A stretch of DNA of 64,000 nt, taken from NCBI GenBank assembly GCA_046329235.1, contig JAXLVA010000001.1:992001-1056000 (forward strand), read 5' to 3'. The position numbers and the translations under genes are program-made. The notes below the pieces were generated by a model. The model searched no databases. It was given only the letters and a program-made list of their open reading frames with translations, and was not told the DNA's origin. Positions 8,971 through 17,533 of this stretch are shown one piece after another. The stretch is from JALONH01 sp046329235 (GTDB lineage Bacteria; Bacteroidota; Bacteroidia; Cytophagales; Cytophagaceae). Positions within the stretch are counted from its first letter, which is position 1; every line of letters begins with the position of its first letter.

Positions 8971-11280
8971 CTAATAATCCAACAAATATACTAAACGTTT
9001 CATTGCCGATTGGTTATTCAATTCCATAATCGTTCTTCGCAAACTTTCCTTTTCACGGGTGTTTAAGTGCCAGCTTAGGGCAGCACGTTCACTCGGAGCC
9101 TGAGCGTTAGGTTTGACTTTGATGTTTTTTTCTTTCAATAAATCCCACTTGATAGGTTGTGGTATGTATTCAAACTCAACTACATCCAGCGGACTTTTTA
9201 ACCACGAAGTAGCAAAGTCCAACATATTATCATTATTCAAATCTTGATAATAGTCCCAGTTATCATATAAACTACCTATAGGGGTTAGTACTTTTTGGAA
9301 GATTGAAGTACGTTCATTTTTTTCAATTTCGATGTTCTTTTCAGAATCACGTATGTTGATGAAGATAACTCCGGAGGTATTTTCTTCTATCCAATCTTTA
9401 AATACGTACATAAACTTCACTGCATCGCGTATCCCAAAATTATCGGATAGTCCGGCATCCATGATTTCCATAGAAGGAGAGCTTGGTAGGTCCACATTGG
9501 GAGTAACGTAAGGGAAGGTGGCGCTCATACGCAGAGCACTCATAAAGTGTAATTGGTCGCCTTCTTGTTGTGCAAAAAACTTACGGAATTCTATTCCTTT
9601 AATTTTAGAATTGTAAAGTGCAGCTCCATTGTCAGACACTAAGTTCATATAGGAAATATCCATGGGAGAGATGTATAATCTTCTACCATCATTGATGATG
9701 GTAGGGCTAATTAACATCATTGGAATCTCTGCATTAGCTTCAGCTTCTTGGTAAGCTATGATTGGTTTGTTTAACACATTACCTGTATTCTCATGTAGTT
9801 TTTGCTCAAAAGCATAACCGCGATCTTTGTAGTATTCATGTTTTCCATCCGTGAATTTTTGAAAACGGAAAAACAAATCATTCACCACCATACTGAAGAT
9901 GATGGGGTTTAATACGTCTTTGGAGATGTTATTCAGGTATTCCGGATTACTCAACGAGATATCCGCACCCTTCAACTGTCGTAGATATAACTCACGGTAA
10001 TAAGCGGCACCTATTAATCCACCGGAGGCACCGGTCATCAATCGGGTGTGTTGCATTACTTTACCGGAAGTGACACTATCTATGTATTGAAGCGTACGCA
10101 TGCTCCATACTGCAGCTCGTTGACCTCCACCACTTACACATACAAAAACCATTTTAGGTTTAACCCCTTCCGGGAATCCGGCTTTCCATTTGTCTAGAGT
10201 TTCAATGGTTTTTAGTCGGTCGTCATGGTAGGATTTTCTATTCGATAGGCTTTGAATATGTGTTAAGTTATAAGGAACAGGTTCTTTGTTATAGTTAATC
10301 CCAAAAGCTTGATAAGATGACTGAATCCAGTCATTTTTCATCAAGAAGTTAAAGAGAAACAAAACTATAATAAGCACTGAAATAGCCCAGCCTCTTAACC
10401 AATAAGAGAAAGCTCCGGTAAACATCACAATTATAGAGAAGAATAAAATACCACTGGCTGCTGCCGGAATTTGAAACATGGGAGCATCACGGAATAAGCC
10501 TAATAGGATGATAACTACGATTAGGAACACTTCCACAATCACCGCATTCAAGTGATTTTGATCAAACACACGTAATAAAATATGTTTGTCATAAGCTGTT
10601 TGGTCGGGAGCCGGCTCAAACTTTCCTTTTAAACTTAAGTAATGATTGATTCGATACTTGTTACGTTTATTGATTTTAAAATCTTTCAACACGTTCACAC
10701 GGCTAATCGGATTTTTCTTTATGGATTTATCTACGGAATCGGCTAGGAATAAGAAGATATCTTTGTTGGTCTTTTTGAAATATAAAAACATCAACAAAAT
10801 GGTGATGAGCAATCCGCTGACCATAGCTGTCACTTCAAAGAAGATTTCTAACCTACTTTGAAAACCAAGTTGATATTGGAATTGAATGACTTCAAACACA
10901 TATAACGCCACCGTGAGGATGGGGATAATACTGTTATTCAAACAAAAGTGGGAAAAAGGTAAGGGGGTGGCTCCCAGAAACGGGAATCTAAAACTATCTA
11001 GAATGTAAACTGTAATGTGAAAGGAAGTAATAAAAATACCTAAAGCGACCCCAATGATTAGGAATCCTCGGTAATCAGTATGCCCTAAATACTCCGGATC
11101 AAGGAAAAGGGAGGGTATCCCTACCATGTTCCCCACCGATCGGGTAATAATCCCTATGAGCAGGAACCAAAGTAACAATAGGATTTGGTTCTTCTTGAAG
11201 TTGTTCAGTAATAGCTGGATAGGAAAAGAGTAATACAAGTTATCCCAGTATACTTTGTATTTTCTTCTCAAATGGAACAT
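8971..11280 (-). CDS. Membrane-anchored patatin-like phospholipase
   Basis: 769 residues. The N-terminal ~330 residues hold about eight hydrophobic segments in two blocks (near 30-170 and 240-320). The C-terminal ~440 residues are a patatin-like lipid acyl hydrolase: oxyanion loop SGGGQRAA, nucleophile elbow TGASGGLIG (Ser near 418), and a DAGLSDNFG motif providing the catalytic Asp. Such enzymes cleave acyl chains from lipids. It is the first gene of a tight pair with the DUF5686-like gene, which suggests a shared role in envelope lipid or barrel handling; that link is inference. Both catalytic residues are present, so it is probably active. Confidence 0.9.
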   Translation of the reverse strand: MFHLRRKYKVYWDNLYYSFPIQLLLNNFKKNQILLLLWFLLIGIITRSVGNMVGIPSLFLDPEYLGHTDYRGFLIIGVALGIFITSFHITVYILDSFRFPFLGATPLPFSHFCLNNSIIPILTVALYVFEVIQFQYQLGFQSRLEIFFEVTAMVSGLLITILLMFLYFKKTNKDIFLFLADSVDKSIKKNPISRVNVLKDFKINKRNKYRINHYLSLKGKFEPAPDQTAYDKHILLRVFDQNHLNAVIVEVFLIVVIILLGLFRDAPMFQIPAAASGILFFSIIVMFTGAFSYWLRGWAISVLIIVLFLFNFLMKNDWIQSSYQAFGINYNKEPVPYNLTHIQSLSNRKSYHDDRLKTIETLDKWKAGFPEGVKPKMVFVCVSGGGQRAAVWSMRTLQYIDSVTSGKVMQHTRLMTGASGGLIGAAYYRELYLRQLKGADISLSNPEYLNNISKDVLNPIIFSMVVNDLFFRFQKFTDGKHEYYKDRGYAFEQKLHENTGNVLNKPIIAYQEAEANAEIPMMLISPTIINDGRRLYISPMDISYMNLVSDNGAALYNSKIKGIEFRKFFAQQEGDQLHFMSALRMSATFPYVTPNVDLPSSPSMEIMDAGLSDNFGIRDAVKFMYVFKDWIEENTSGVIFINIRDSEKNIEIEKNERTSIFQKVLTPIGSLYDNWDYYQDLNNDNMLDFATSWLKSPLDVVEFEYIPQPIKWDLLKEKNIKVKPNAQAPSERAALSWHLNTREKESLRRTIMELNNQSAMKRLVYLLDY

Positions 11281-11362
11281 GCTATCGATGACTTAATGGG
11301 TTATTTATTCTCCAAAATACACTTTTCTATACAATTAACGTAAGGGAAGGTGGATAAGATAC

Positions 11363-11394
11363 AGTTATTTTTCACCATAAAATGCCTATTTTTG
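11363..11394 (+). promoter_or_regulatory. Candidate promoter of lepA
   Basis: A perfect TAnnTTTG -7 element (TATTTTTG, 11387-11394) is followed by CACC. The -33 position has only a T-rich stretch. The leader to the ATG at 11414 would be very short, roughly 13 nt. Confidence 0.55.
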
Positions 11395-11413
11395 CACCGG
11401 AAGAATTGTGTCC

Positions 11414-13204
11414 ATGGAAAATATTAGAAACTTCTGTATCATAGCTCATATTGATCACGGTAAATCAACATTAGCTGACCGTTTATTAGAATTTACAAGA
11501 ACCGTAACGGACCGACAAATGCAAGCGCAGGTGTTGGATGATATGGATTTGGAAAGAGAGAGAGGAATTACCATCAAGAGTCACGCGATTCAGATGAACT
11601 ATTCCTACAATGGAAAAAATTACACGCTGAACTTGATTGATACTCCGGGTCACGTAGATTTTTCTTATGAAGTATCCCGCTCGATAGCAGCCTGCGAAGG
11701 TGCGCTGTTAATTGTAGATGCTGCTCAAGGGATTGAAGCTCAAACGATTTCAAACTTATATTTGGCCCTAGGTCATGACCTGGAAATTATCCCGGTTTTG
11801 AATAAAATCGATTTACCCGGTGCTATGCCTGAAGAGGTAAAAGACCAAGTGGTAGATTTATTAGGATGTGATAGAGATTCTATCATTCATGCCAGTGGTA
11901 AAGAAGGTATCGGGATCGAAGATATTCTACACGCTATCGTAGAGCGTATTCCTGCTCCTAAAGGAGATCCGGAAGCGCCGTTACAAGCATTGATTTTTGA
12001 CTCTCAGTTCAACTCGTTCCGTGGGATTGAAGTAATGTTCCGTGTGTACAACGGTAGAATCAAAAAAGGCGATAAAGTAAAGTTCATCAACACAGGTAAA
12101 GAATACTATGCGGATGAAATTGGTATATTAAAATTACAGAAAGAACCTGCTCAAGTGTTAGAGGCAGGGAACGTAGGTTATATCATCTCCGGTATCAAAG
12201 ATGCCAAAGAGGTAAAAGTAGGTGATACCATCACTCGCTTTGACCAACCGGGTGAAGCCATCAAAGGTTTTGAAGATGTAAAACCAATGGTATTTGCCGG
12301 TATCTATCCGGTGGACACTACTGAGTTTGAAGAACTGCGTACTTCTATGGAGAAGCTTCAGTTGAATGATGCTTCGTTAGTATGGGAGCCTGAAACTTCA
12401 GCTGCCTTAGGTTTTGGTTTCCGTTGTGGTTTCTTAGGAATGCTTCACATGGAAATTGTTCAAGAGCGTTTAGAGCGTGAATTTGATATGACGGTGATTA
12501 CTACCGTTCCATCCGTTCAGTACATCGCTACTTTGACTAAAGACGACGAGAAAATTGCTATCAACGCACCTTCGGATATGCCGGACCCAACTACGGTAGC
12601 GTATATCGAAGAGCCTTTCATTAAAGCACAAATCATTACCAAAGTAGAATATGTAGGGAATATCATTTCTCTATGTATGGATAAACGTGGTATCATCAAA
12701 AATCAAAGTTACTTAACCACCGATCGTGTGGAGATGATTTTTGAATTACCATTAGCAGAGATTGTATTCGACTTCTTCGATAAACTAAAATCCATTTCCA
12801 GAGGTTATGCTTCGTTGGATTATGAATTAATTGGTTTCCGTCAGTCGAATGTAGTGAAGTTAGATATCATGTTGAACGGGGAGAAGGTAGATGCATTATC
12901 TGCTATCGTTCACCGAGACAAAGCTTACGATTGGGGCAAACGTCTTTGTGAAAAATTGAAAGATTTAATACCAAAACAAATGTTTGAGATTGCAATCCAA
13001 GCAGCCATTGGTAATAAAATTATAGCACGTGAAACCATTAAAGCGATGCGTAAAAACGTATTGGCAAAATGTTATGGTGGTGATATTTCACGTAAGCGTA
13101 AGTTATTAGATAAGCAGAAAAAAGGTAAGAAACGTATGCGTCAAGTGGGTAACGTAGAGATTCCACAAGAAGCATTTATGGCGGTTCTTAAATTAGATCA
13201 ATAA
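11414..13204 (+). CDS. lepA: Elongation factor 4 (LepA), back-translocating GTPase
   Basis: 596 residues from ATG at 11414 (MENIRNFCIIAHIDHGKS); a GTG two codons upstream is in frame but less likely. G1 is AHIDHGKS, G2 lies in RERGIT, G3 is DTPGH and G4 is NKID. The EF4-specific C-terminal domain is present, with the basic tail KCYGGDISRKRKLLDKQKKG. LepA binds stalled or mis-translocated ribosomes in the cytoplasm. It is followed 5 nt later by folD, and queE follows 9 nt after that, so the three are probably one transcript. Confidence 0.98.
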   Translation: MENIRNFCIIAHIDHGKSTLADRLLEFTRTVTDRQMQAQVLDDMDLERERGITIKSHAIQMNYSYNGKNYTLNLIDTPGHVDFSYEVSRSIAACEGALLIVDAAQGIEAQTISNLYLALGHDLEIIPVLNKIDLPGAMPEEVKDQVVDLLGCDRDSIIHASGKEGIGIEDILHAIVERIPAPKGDPEAPLQALIFDSQFNSFRGIEVMFRVYNGRIKKGDKVKFINTGKEYYADEIGILKLQKEPAQVLEAGNVGYIISGIKDAKEVKVGDTITRFDQPGEAIKGFEDVKPMVFAGIYPVDTTEFEELRTSMEKLQLNDASLVWEPETSAALGFGFRCGFLGMLHMEIVQERLEREFDMTVITTVPSVQYIATLTKDDEKIAINAPSDMPDPTTVAYIEEPFIKAQIITKVEYVGNIISLCMDKRGIIKNQSYLTTDRVEMIFELPLAEIVFDFFDKLKSISRGYASLDYELIGFRQSNVVKLDIMLNGEKVDALSAIVHRDKAYDWGKRLCEKLKDLIPKQMFEIAIQAAIGNKIIARETIKAMRKNVLAKCYGGDISRKRKLLDKQKKGKKRMRQVGNVEIPQEAFMAVLKLDQ

Positions 13205-13209
13205 TCCCG

Positions 13210-14085
13210 ATGAAATTACTAGACGGTAAAGCCACCTCAGAAAAAATCAAATCTGAGATTAAAGAAAAAGTTCAAGCGATTACAGCTTCTGGTGGTAGAG
13301 CGCCACATTTAGCAGCAGTATTAGTTGGTAACAACGGTGCCAGTTTAACTTATGTGAATGCTAAAGTAAAAGCATGCGAAGAAGTAGGCTTTGAATCCTC
13401 TTTAATCCGTTTGCCGGAAGATATTTCAGAAGAATCTTTACTAGCAAAAGTAAAAGAGTTAAACGACTCTAAAGATATAGATGGCTACATCGTTCAATTA
13501 CCTTTACCTCATCATATCAATGAGCAGAAGGTAACAGAAGCTATAGCACCGGCGAAGGACGTAGATGGTTTCCATCCGTCTAACTTAGGGAAAATGGTAT
13601 TGAACTTACCTACTTTTTTACCTGCAACTCCTTACGGGATTATGCAGTTGTTAGAAAAGAATGGTATTGAAACCGCAGGTAAACATTGCGTGGTGATGGG
13701 CAGAAGCCACATCGTAGGTTCACCTATGAGTATCTTGATGGGTAGAAATACCAATCCGGGTAACTCTACCGTGACTATGGTGCACTCTAGAACCAAGAAT
13801 CTAAAAGAGTTAACTTTACAAGCTGATATTTTAATTGTTGCCATAGGCAAACCTGAATTCGTAACAGGGGATATGGTAAAAGAGGGAGCGGTAGTGGTAG
13901 ATGTGGGAATTCATCGTGTAGAAGATGCTACGAAGAAAAGCGGCTTCCGTTTATTAGGTGATGTGAAGTTTGATGAAGTAGCTCCTAAATGTTCGTATAT
14001 ATCACCGGTTCCCGGTGGTGTGGGCCCCATGACAATTGTGGCTTTATTATCTAATACTTTATTAGCAAGAACACTACAATCCTAA
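13210..14085 (+). CDS. folD: Bifunctional methylene-THF dehydrogenase / methenyl-THF cyclohydrolase
   Basis: 291 residues, standard FolD length. The substrate-site Tyr and catalytic Lys are in TYVNAKVKACEEVG. Further signatures are DGYIVQLPLPHHI, KDVDGFHP, the NADP-binding VVMGRSHIVGSPMS and the C-terminal PVPGGVGPMTIV. FolD interconverts 5,10-methylene-, methenyl- and 10-formyl-tetrahydrofolate in one-carbon metabolism. It is the second gene of the lepA-folD-queE run. Confidence 0.98.
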   Translation: MKLLDGKATSEKIKSEIKEKVQAITASGGRAPHLAAVLVGNNGASLTYVNAKVKACEEVGFESSLIRLPEDISEESLLAKVKELNDSKDIDGYIVQLPLPHHINEQKVTEAIAPAKDVDGFHPSNLGKMVLNLPTFLPATPYGIMQLLEKNGIETAGKHCVVMGRSHIVGSPMSILMGRNTNPGNSTVTMVHSRTKNLKELTLQADILIVAIGKPEFVTGDMVKEGAVVVDVGIHRVEDATKKSGFRLLGDVKFDEVAPKCSYISPVPGGVGPMTIVALLSNTLLARTLQS

Positions 14086-14094
14086 GTTGAGCGA

Positions 14095-14697
14095 ATGTTG
14101 GAAGTATTACCTTTAATGGAATCCTTTTATACCATCCAGGGGGAAGGGTATTATCAGGGTAGTGCTGCCTACTTTTTACGATTAGGAGGATGTGATGTAG
14201 GATGTCATTGGTGCGACGTGAAAGATAGTTGGGATGCCGAGGCACACCCAAAAGTTTCCGTTCAAGCTATGACGGAAGAAGTAACACAATCCGGCAGTCC
14301 TATAGCGGTGATTACGGGCGGAGAGCCCTTGATGCACGATTTATCCTCGTTAACACAATCCTTGCAGAAACAAGGTGTGCGTACCCATATTGAAACCAGT
14401 GCCGTTTACCCTTTGACAGGAAGTTGGAATTGGGTATGTGTATCGCCGAAGAAGTTTAAGCCTGCGAAAGACGAAGTCTTAGCGGTGTGTGATGAGTTAA
14501 AGATTATAGTTTTTCATCCCAACGATTTGGAATGGGCGGAGACGTTTGTTTCTAGAGTAAAACCCGAGTGCAAACTTTTTTTACAACCGGAGTGGTCTCG
14601 CCAAGAAGAGATGTTACCACTCATCATCTCCTACATCAAAGAAAATCCTAAGTGGACTATCTCTCTGCAGATTCATAAGTACATGAATATTCCGTAA
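14095..14697 (+). CDS. queE: 7-carboxy-7-deazaguanine synthase QueE
   Basis: 200 residues. Radical-SAM enzyme of queuosine/7-deazaguanine synthesis converting CPH4 to CDG. The N-terminus reads SFYTIQGEGYYQG, then the cluster-binding C-x3-C-x2-C motif in GGCDVGCHWCD (around residues 32-39), then the SAM-binding VITGGEPLMHD. The protein is of the short QueE type. Other queuosine genes are not in the window. It is the last gene of the lepA-folD-queE run; a repeat-rich gap follows. Confidence 0.95.
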   Translation: MLEVLPLMESFYTIQGEGYYQGSAAYFLRLGGCDVGCHWCDVKDSWDAEAHPKVSVQAMTEEVTQSGSPIAVITGGEPLMHDLSSLTQSLQKQGVRTHIETSAVYPLTGSWNWVCVSPKKFKPAKDEVLAVCDELKIIVFHPNDLEWAETFVSRVKPECKLFLQPEWSRQEEMLPLIISYIKENPKWTISLQIHKYMNIP

Positions 14698-14819
14698 TAG
14701 CTACTAGGTGCTAGTCATTAGTAGTTAGACAAGTTATGAATTATGAGTTATGAGTTATGAATGGGGGCTGTTCGTAAGCTTGATACTTTTAATCGAAGCG
14801 AGGGGTGAGACCTGCGTCT
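14698..14819. repeat. Degenerate interspersed tag plus short tandem repeat
   Basis: Just after queE there is a CTAGTCATTAGTAGTTAGAC-like tag (14712-14732), close to one at 47491-47513. About four degenerate copies of TTATGAATTATGAG-type units follow at 14734-14760, then a GAGAC-ctgc-GTCTC hairpin near 14807-14820. These elements carry no open frame. Together with the repeats listed next they fill the 334-nt gap between queE and the WG-repeat gene. Confidence 0.65.
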
Positions 14820-14820
14820 C

Positions 14821-14867
14821 AATACTAAAGACTAGTACCTAACTACTAATTTTAAAATATTCCTTTA
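14821..14867. repeat. 47-bp direct repeat, copy 1 (contains displaced glsA 3' end)
   Basis: Matches 16390-16436 at 45 of 47 positions. Positions 14852-14867 repeat the last 16 nt of glsA (codons for KGIF plus stop, in reverse), although glsA is more than 1.5 kb away. The two copies flank the WG-repeat gene. Confidence 0.85.
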
Positions 14868-14875
14868 ACCCCTCA

Positions 14876-14970
14876 CCTAGATTTACAATCTAGGAGGCAA
14901 ATAAAGTGGATTTACAATCCGCATTTACATATTATCCCATTTCAGTTTGTAAAGACACATACCGAGTCGT
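14876..14970. repeat. REP-like composite hairpin element, degenerate copy
   Basis: Hairpin 1 is CCTAGATT-tac-AATCTAGG (14876-14894). Hairpin 2 is GGATT-tac-AATCC (14908-14920). A decayed remnant of a third hairpin (core AAAGACACATACCGAGTCG) is at 14951-14969. The same order of three hairpins occurs at 16271-16380. Confidence 0.75.
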
Positions 14971-14975
14971 AGTAG

Positions 14976-15007
14976 TTTGTAATCTGTATTTTTCATTACT
15001 ACATTTA
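14976..15007 (+). promoter_or_regulatory. Candidate promoter of the WG-repeat gene, partly made of repeat DNA
   Basis: TTTG at 14976-14979, a 20-nt spacer, then TACATTTA at 15000-15007 (7 of 8 matches to TAnnTTTG). The spacing equals that of the rpsO promoter. The -33 part sits at the edge of the REP-like element. Confidence 0.5.
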
Positions 15008-15031
15008 TAGATTCAAACAATTCAATACCCA

Positions 15032-16234
15032 ATGTTTTTCTATCCTAAACATCTCGTAATATTCCTCTTTTTTATCTCAAGTTATACCACTGCTTTTAGT
15101 CAGTTATACATTCCGTATTGTCAAAAAGGGGTGTGGGGATTTGCAACCACCGATGGAAAGATAACAATTCCATGTTCTTATCAAGAGGTTGATTTTTACT
15201 CAGATGATAATTTGGCCAAAGTGAAGAAAGGTGGGAAGTACGGTTATATTGATAAAAAAGGAGTGGTGGTTATTCCTATGGTTTATGACTCTTGTTACCG
15301 TACGTATGAAGTGTATCACGAAGAATACAGTATGGGTATTAAAACCTATCCGCATATTCATATCAACCGTAGTTGGTCACCGGATGATGCCAATGAGAAT
15401 CGATATATTGTATCCTTGAATCAAAAAGTAGGCATTTTAAAGTTAGTAGCTGGAAAACCTAAAATCATAATTCCTTTCAATTACTCTAAGGTGCAATATG
15501 ACTTGAATAAAAAACTTTTTTACTGTTATACCTCAACGGCGAAAGACTTTTTTACTATTGATGGGCAAAAACTTACTCAGCAACAAGTAGAAGCTATGGA
15601 AGAGGTAATTCGTTATGCAGATATGATGTCCGACTATTATAACGAAACCCCTAGATTAATTAATATGAATGGTAAAAAAGGAGTGGTGGTAGTTGGTTAT
15701 CGTAAATCAGATACTATAATACCTCCTATCTATGACGATATTAGTATTTATGATTTCGGCCGACAGTTCTTTACACAAGATGGGATTTTTGGAGTGAAAT
15801 TACATCAGAAATGGGGTTTGATGAATGGCAACAAAACTCTTCTTTTACCTATTCAATACGATAGTATTAACATAGGACTGAGTAAAGATTTTAGACACTG
15901 GAATCTTTACCATCGAACTTTTGTCGTTCAAAATAATGGAAAATGGGGAATTTTGGGTAAAAAGAATGATCAGGAGGATTCGTTAGCAACGCTTTTACCT
16001 TTCGAGTATGATGCTATTACTAAGTTATATTTTTCTTATTGGTTAGTTAATAAAGATGGGAAATATCATATTTATGATGTAGAGAATTTTAAGCTCATAA
16101 ATCATCATAGTTATACTTCTGTAACTAAGTATGAGCATGAATCCATAGGAGCTTTCCGATTATTTGAAGTGAAAAACAAATCAGGACAAACGGTATATGT
16201 AGGGCAGAATGGGGTAGAGTTTTTTGAGGATTAG
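15032..16234 (+). CDS. Secreted WG-repeat protein
   Basis: 400 residues with an N-terminal signal peptide (FLFFISSYTTAFSQ). At least five WG-type repeats are seen, each a W/Y-G pair followed by strands and an IPxxYD-like end: GVWGFATTDGKITIPCSY, GKYGYIDKKGVVVIPMVYD, KWGLMNGNKTLLLPIQYD and KWGILGKK with LLPFEYD. WG-repeat (KWG) proteins are probable beta-rich binding scaffolds with no known single function. The gene is not part of an operon. It lies between two REP-like elements and two 47-bp direct repeats, which suggests that the segment was inserted between queE and glsA. Confidence 0.85.
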   Translation: MFFYPKHLVIFLFFISSYTTAFSQLYIPYCQKGVWGFATTDGKITIPCSYQEVDFYSDDNLAKVKKGGKYGYIDKKGVVVIPMVYDSCYRTYEVYHEEYSMGIKTYPHIHINRSWSPDDANENRYIVSLNQKVGILKLVAGKPKIIIPFNYSKVQYDLNKKLFYCYTSTAKDFFTIDGQKLTQQQVEAMEEVIRYADMMSDYYNETPRLINMNGKKGVVVVGYRKSDTIIPPIYDDISIYDFGRQFFTQDGIFGVKLHQKWGLMNGNKTLLLPIQYDSINIGLSKDFRHWNLYHRTFVVQNNGKWGILGKKNDQEDSLATLLPFEYDAITKLYFSYWLVNKDGKYHIYDVENFKLINHHSYTSVTKYEHESIGAFRLFEVKNKSGQTVYVGQNGVEFFED

Positions 16235-16270
16235 TTTATCATATTGAAATCTCTTTAAATCACTGGCACG

Positions 16271-16380
16271 CAGCTCACCTAAATTTCCGATCTAGGTGGC
16301 AGATAAAGCGGATTTGTAATCCGCATTTTTTAATATAAGTTAGTATTGATTATGGTTCGTGAAGACACGAACCATGGCGT
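16271..16380. repeat. REP-like composite element, well-preserved copy
   Basis: Three consecutive hairpins: CACCTAAAT/ATCTAGGTG (16276-16298, one mismatch), GCGGATT-tgt-AATCCGC (16308-16324) and ATGGTTCGTG-aaga-CACGAACCAT (16352-16375, 10-bp perfect stem). Small hairpins of this type in Bacteroidota intergenic DNA resemble REP sequences spread by RAYT transposases; no such transposase is in the window. The element fills most of the 186-nt gap between the WG gene and glsA. Confidence 0.75.
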
Positions 16381-16389
16381 CGGATACTA

Positions 16390-16436
16390 AATACTAAAGA
16401 CTAGAAACTAACTACTAATTTTAAAATATTCCTTTA
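16390..16436. repeat. 47-bp direct repeat, copy 2 (overlaps glsA 3' end)
   Basis: Partner of 14821-14867 (45/47 identical). Its right end covers the last four codons and stop of glsA, so this is the original position. The left part is a generic ACTAAATACTAAAGACTAG-type tag of the family also seen at 31557 and 33007. Confidence 0.85.
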
Positions 16437-17335
16437 CCTGTTTTTTGCACAAAGAGTTCAAGGGCTTTAGTTCCTACTAAGGAATTCCCATTTTCACTTA
16501 GTCCGGGTGACCATACACAGATGACCATCTCCCCGGGTACGATGGATAAAATCCCGCCACCTACACCACTTTTGGAAGGCAAGCCAACTCTGTAGGCAAA
16601 ATCTCCCACGGAGTCGTACATACCGCAAGTCAACATCAACGCATTGATTCGGTCGGTGTCAATTTTCTCTACGATCTGTTCACCGGAAGAGGGTATCAGG
16701 CCATCGTTGGCTAAATACAAAAATGCTTTAGCTAGTTCTTCGCAAGACATCGCTATGGCACATTGGTGGAAATAAACATCCAATACCACTCGTACTTGGT
16801 TTTTTATGTTGCCAAAACTTTTCATAAAATACCCCATGGCTAGGTTTCTATTGCCGGTTTCTCGCTCTGATTTTGCTACCTCCAAATCAAATTGGATACT
16901 ATCTTTGCCGGCTAAGTGCTGTACAAAATTTAATATTTCTTCTTTCGGATGTTCGTAGGTGGAAGTTAATATATCCGTGATGATATGCGCTCCGGCATTG
17001 ATCAATGGGTTACGAGGTATACCATTTTCATTTTCCAGTTGCACCAATGAATTAAATCTATTTCCGGAAGGTTCACGGCCTACACGTTTCCATACCGCAT
17101 CATGTTCTATTTTCATGGCCATGGTCAGCGTGAATACTTTTGAAATACTTTGTATGGAAAAGTTTTCGGTAGCGTTACCTACACTCGCATGTTCCCCACG
17201 CACCGTATAGACCGACATACCAAACTTTTGTGCGTCAACGCGCGCTAATGCAGGGATATAATCTGCTACTTTACCTTTGCCAATATAGGGTTGGATTTCA
17301 GTGTAAATTTCATCTAAGATTTGTTGTAGTTTCAT
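16421..17335 (-). CDS. glsA: Glutaminase (serine-dependent type)
   Basis: 304 residues from the ATG at 17335; an in-frame TTG at 17368 would add 11 residues but the family start fits the ATG (MKLQQILDEIYTEI). It hydrolyses glutamine to glutamate and ammonia. Seen: GKVADYIPALA, catalytic Ser-x-x-Lys in FSIQSISKVFTL, EPSGNRFNSLVQLE, NPLINAGAHI, SERETGNRNLAMGYFMKSFG, and the C-terminal GLPSKSGVGGGI with PGLSENGNS. It is a single gene in minus orientation facing the WG-repeat gene. Its terminal codons are inside a direct repeat also found at 14821. Confidence 0.97.
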   Translation of the reverse strand: MKLQQILDEIYTEIQPYIGKGKVADYIPALARVDAQKFGMSVYTVRGEHASVGNATENFSIQSISKVFTLTMAMKIEHDAVWKRVGREPSGNRFNSLVQLENENGIPRNPLINAGAHIITDILTSTYEHPKEEILNFVQHLAGKDSIQFDLEVAKSERETGNRNLAMGYFMKSFGNIKNQVRVVLDVYFHQCAIAMSCEELAKAFLYLANDGLIPSSGEQIVEKIDTDRINALMLTCGMYDSVGDFAYRVGLPSKSGVGGGILSIVPGEMVICVWSPGLSENGNSLVGTKALELFVQKTGKGIF

Positions 17336-17407
17336 GATTGCCTCTAGAATTCGGTCATAATTTACCAAAAGGGAAGTTCTAACTTATATAAATAGTTTAA
17401 AAAATCA

Positions 17408-17435
17408 TTCACCTAGATTAGTTATAATAGGTGAA
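17408..17435. repeat. Small hairpin related to the REP-like elements
   Basis: TTCACCTA / TAGGTGAA, 8-bp perfect arms with a 12-nt loop, in the 198-nt gap between glsA and the next gene. The CACCTAGATT core resembles hairpin 1 at 14876 and 16276. Confidence 0.5.
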
Positions 17436-17533
17436 CACTCAAGCGAATTTAATATAGCAACGGCTCAAAATACTAAATCCCTTATTTTATCGTATTAGGT
17501 GTGTTTGCATTTTAATAAATAAAAATAAGTGTT

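Noticed and set aside
17336..17368. TTG start for glutaminase
   Set aside because: The extra 11 residues are not family-like; the ATG at 17335 aligns with the usual start.
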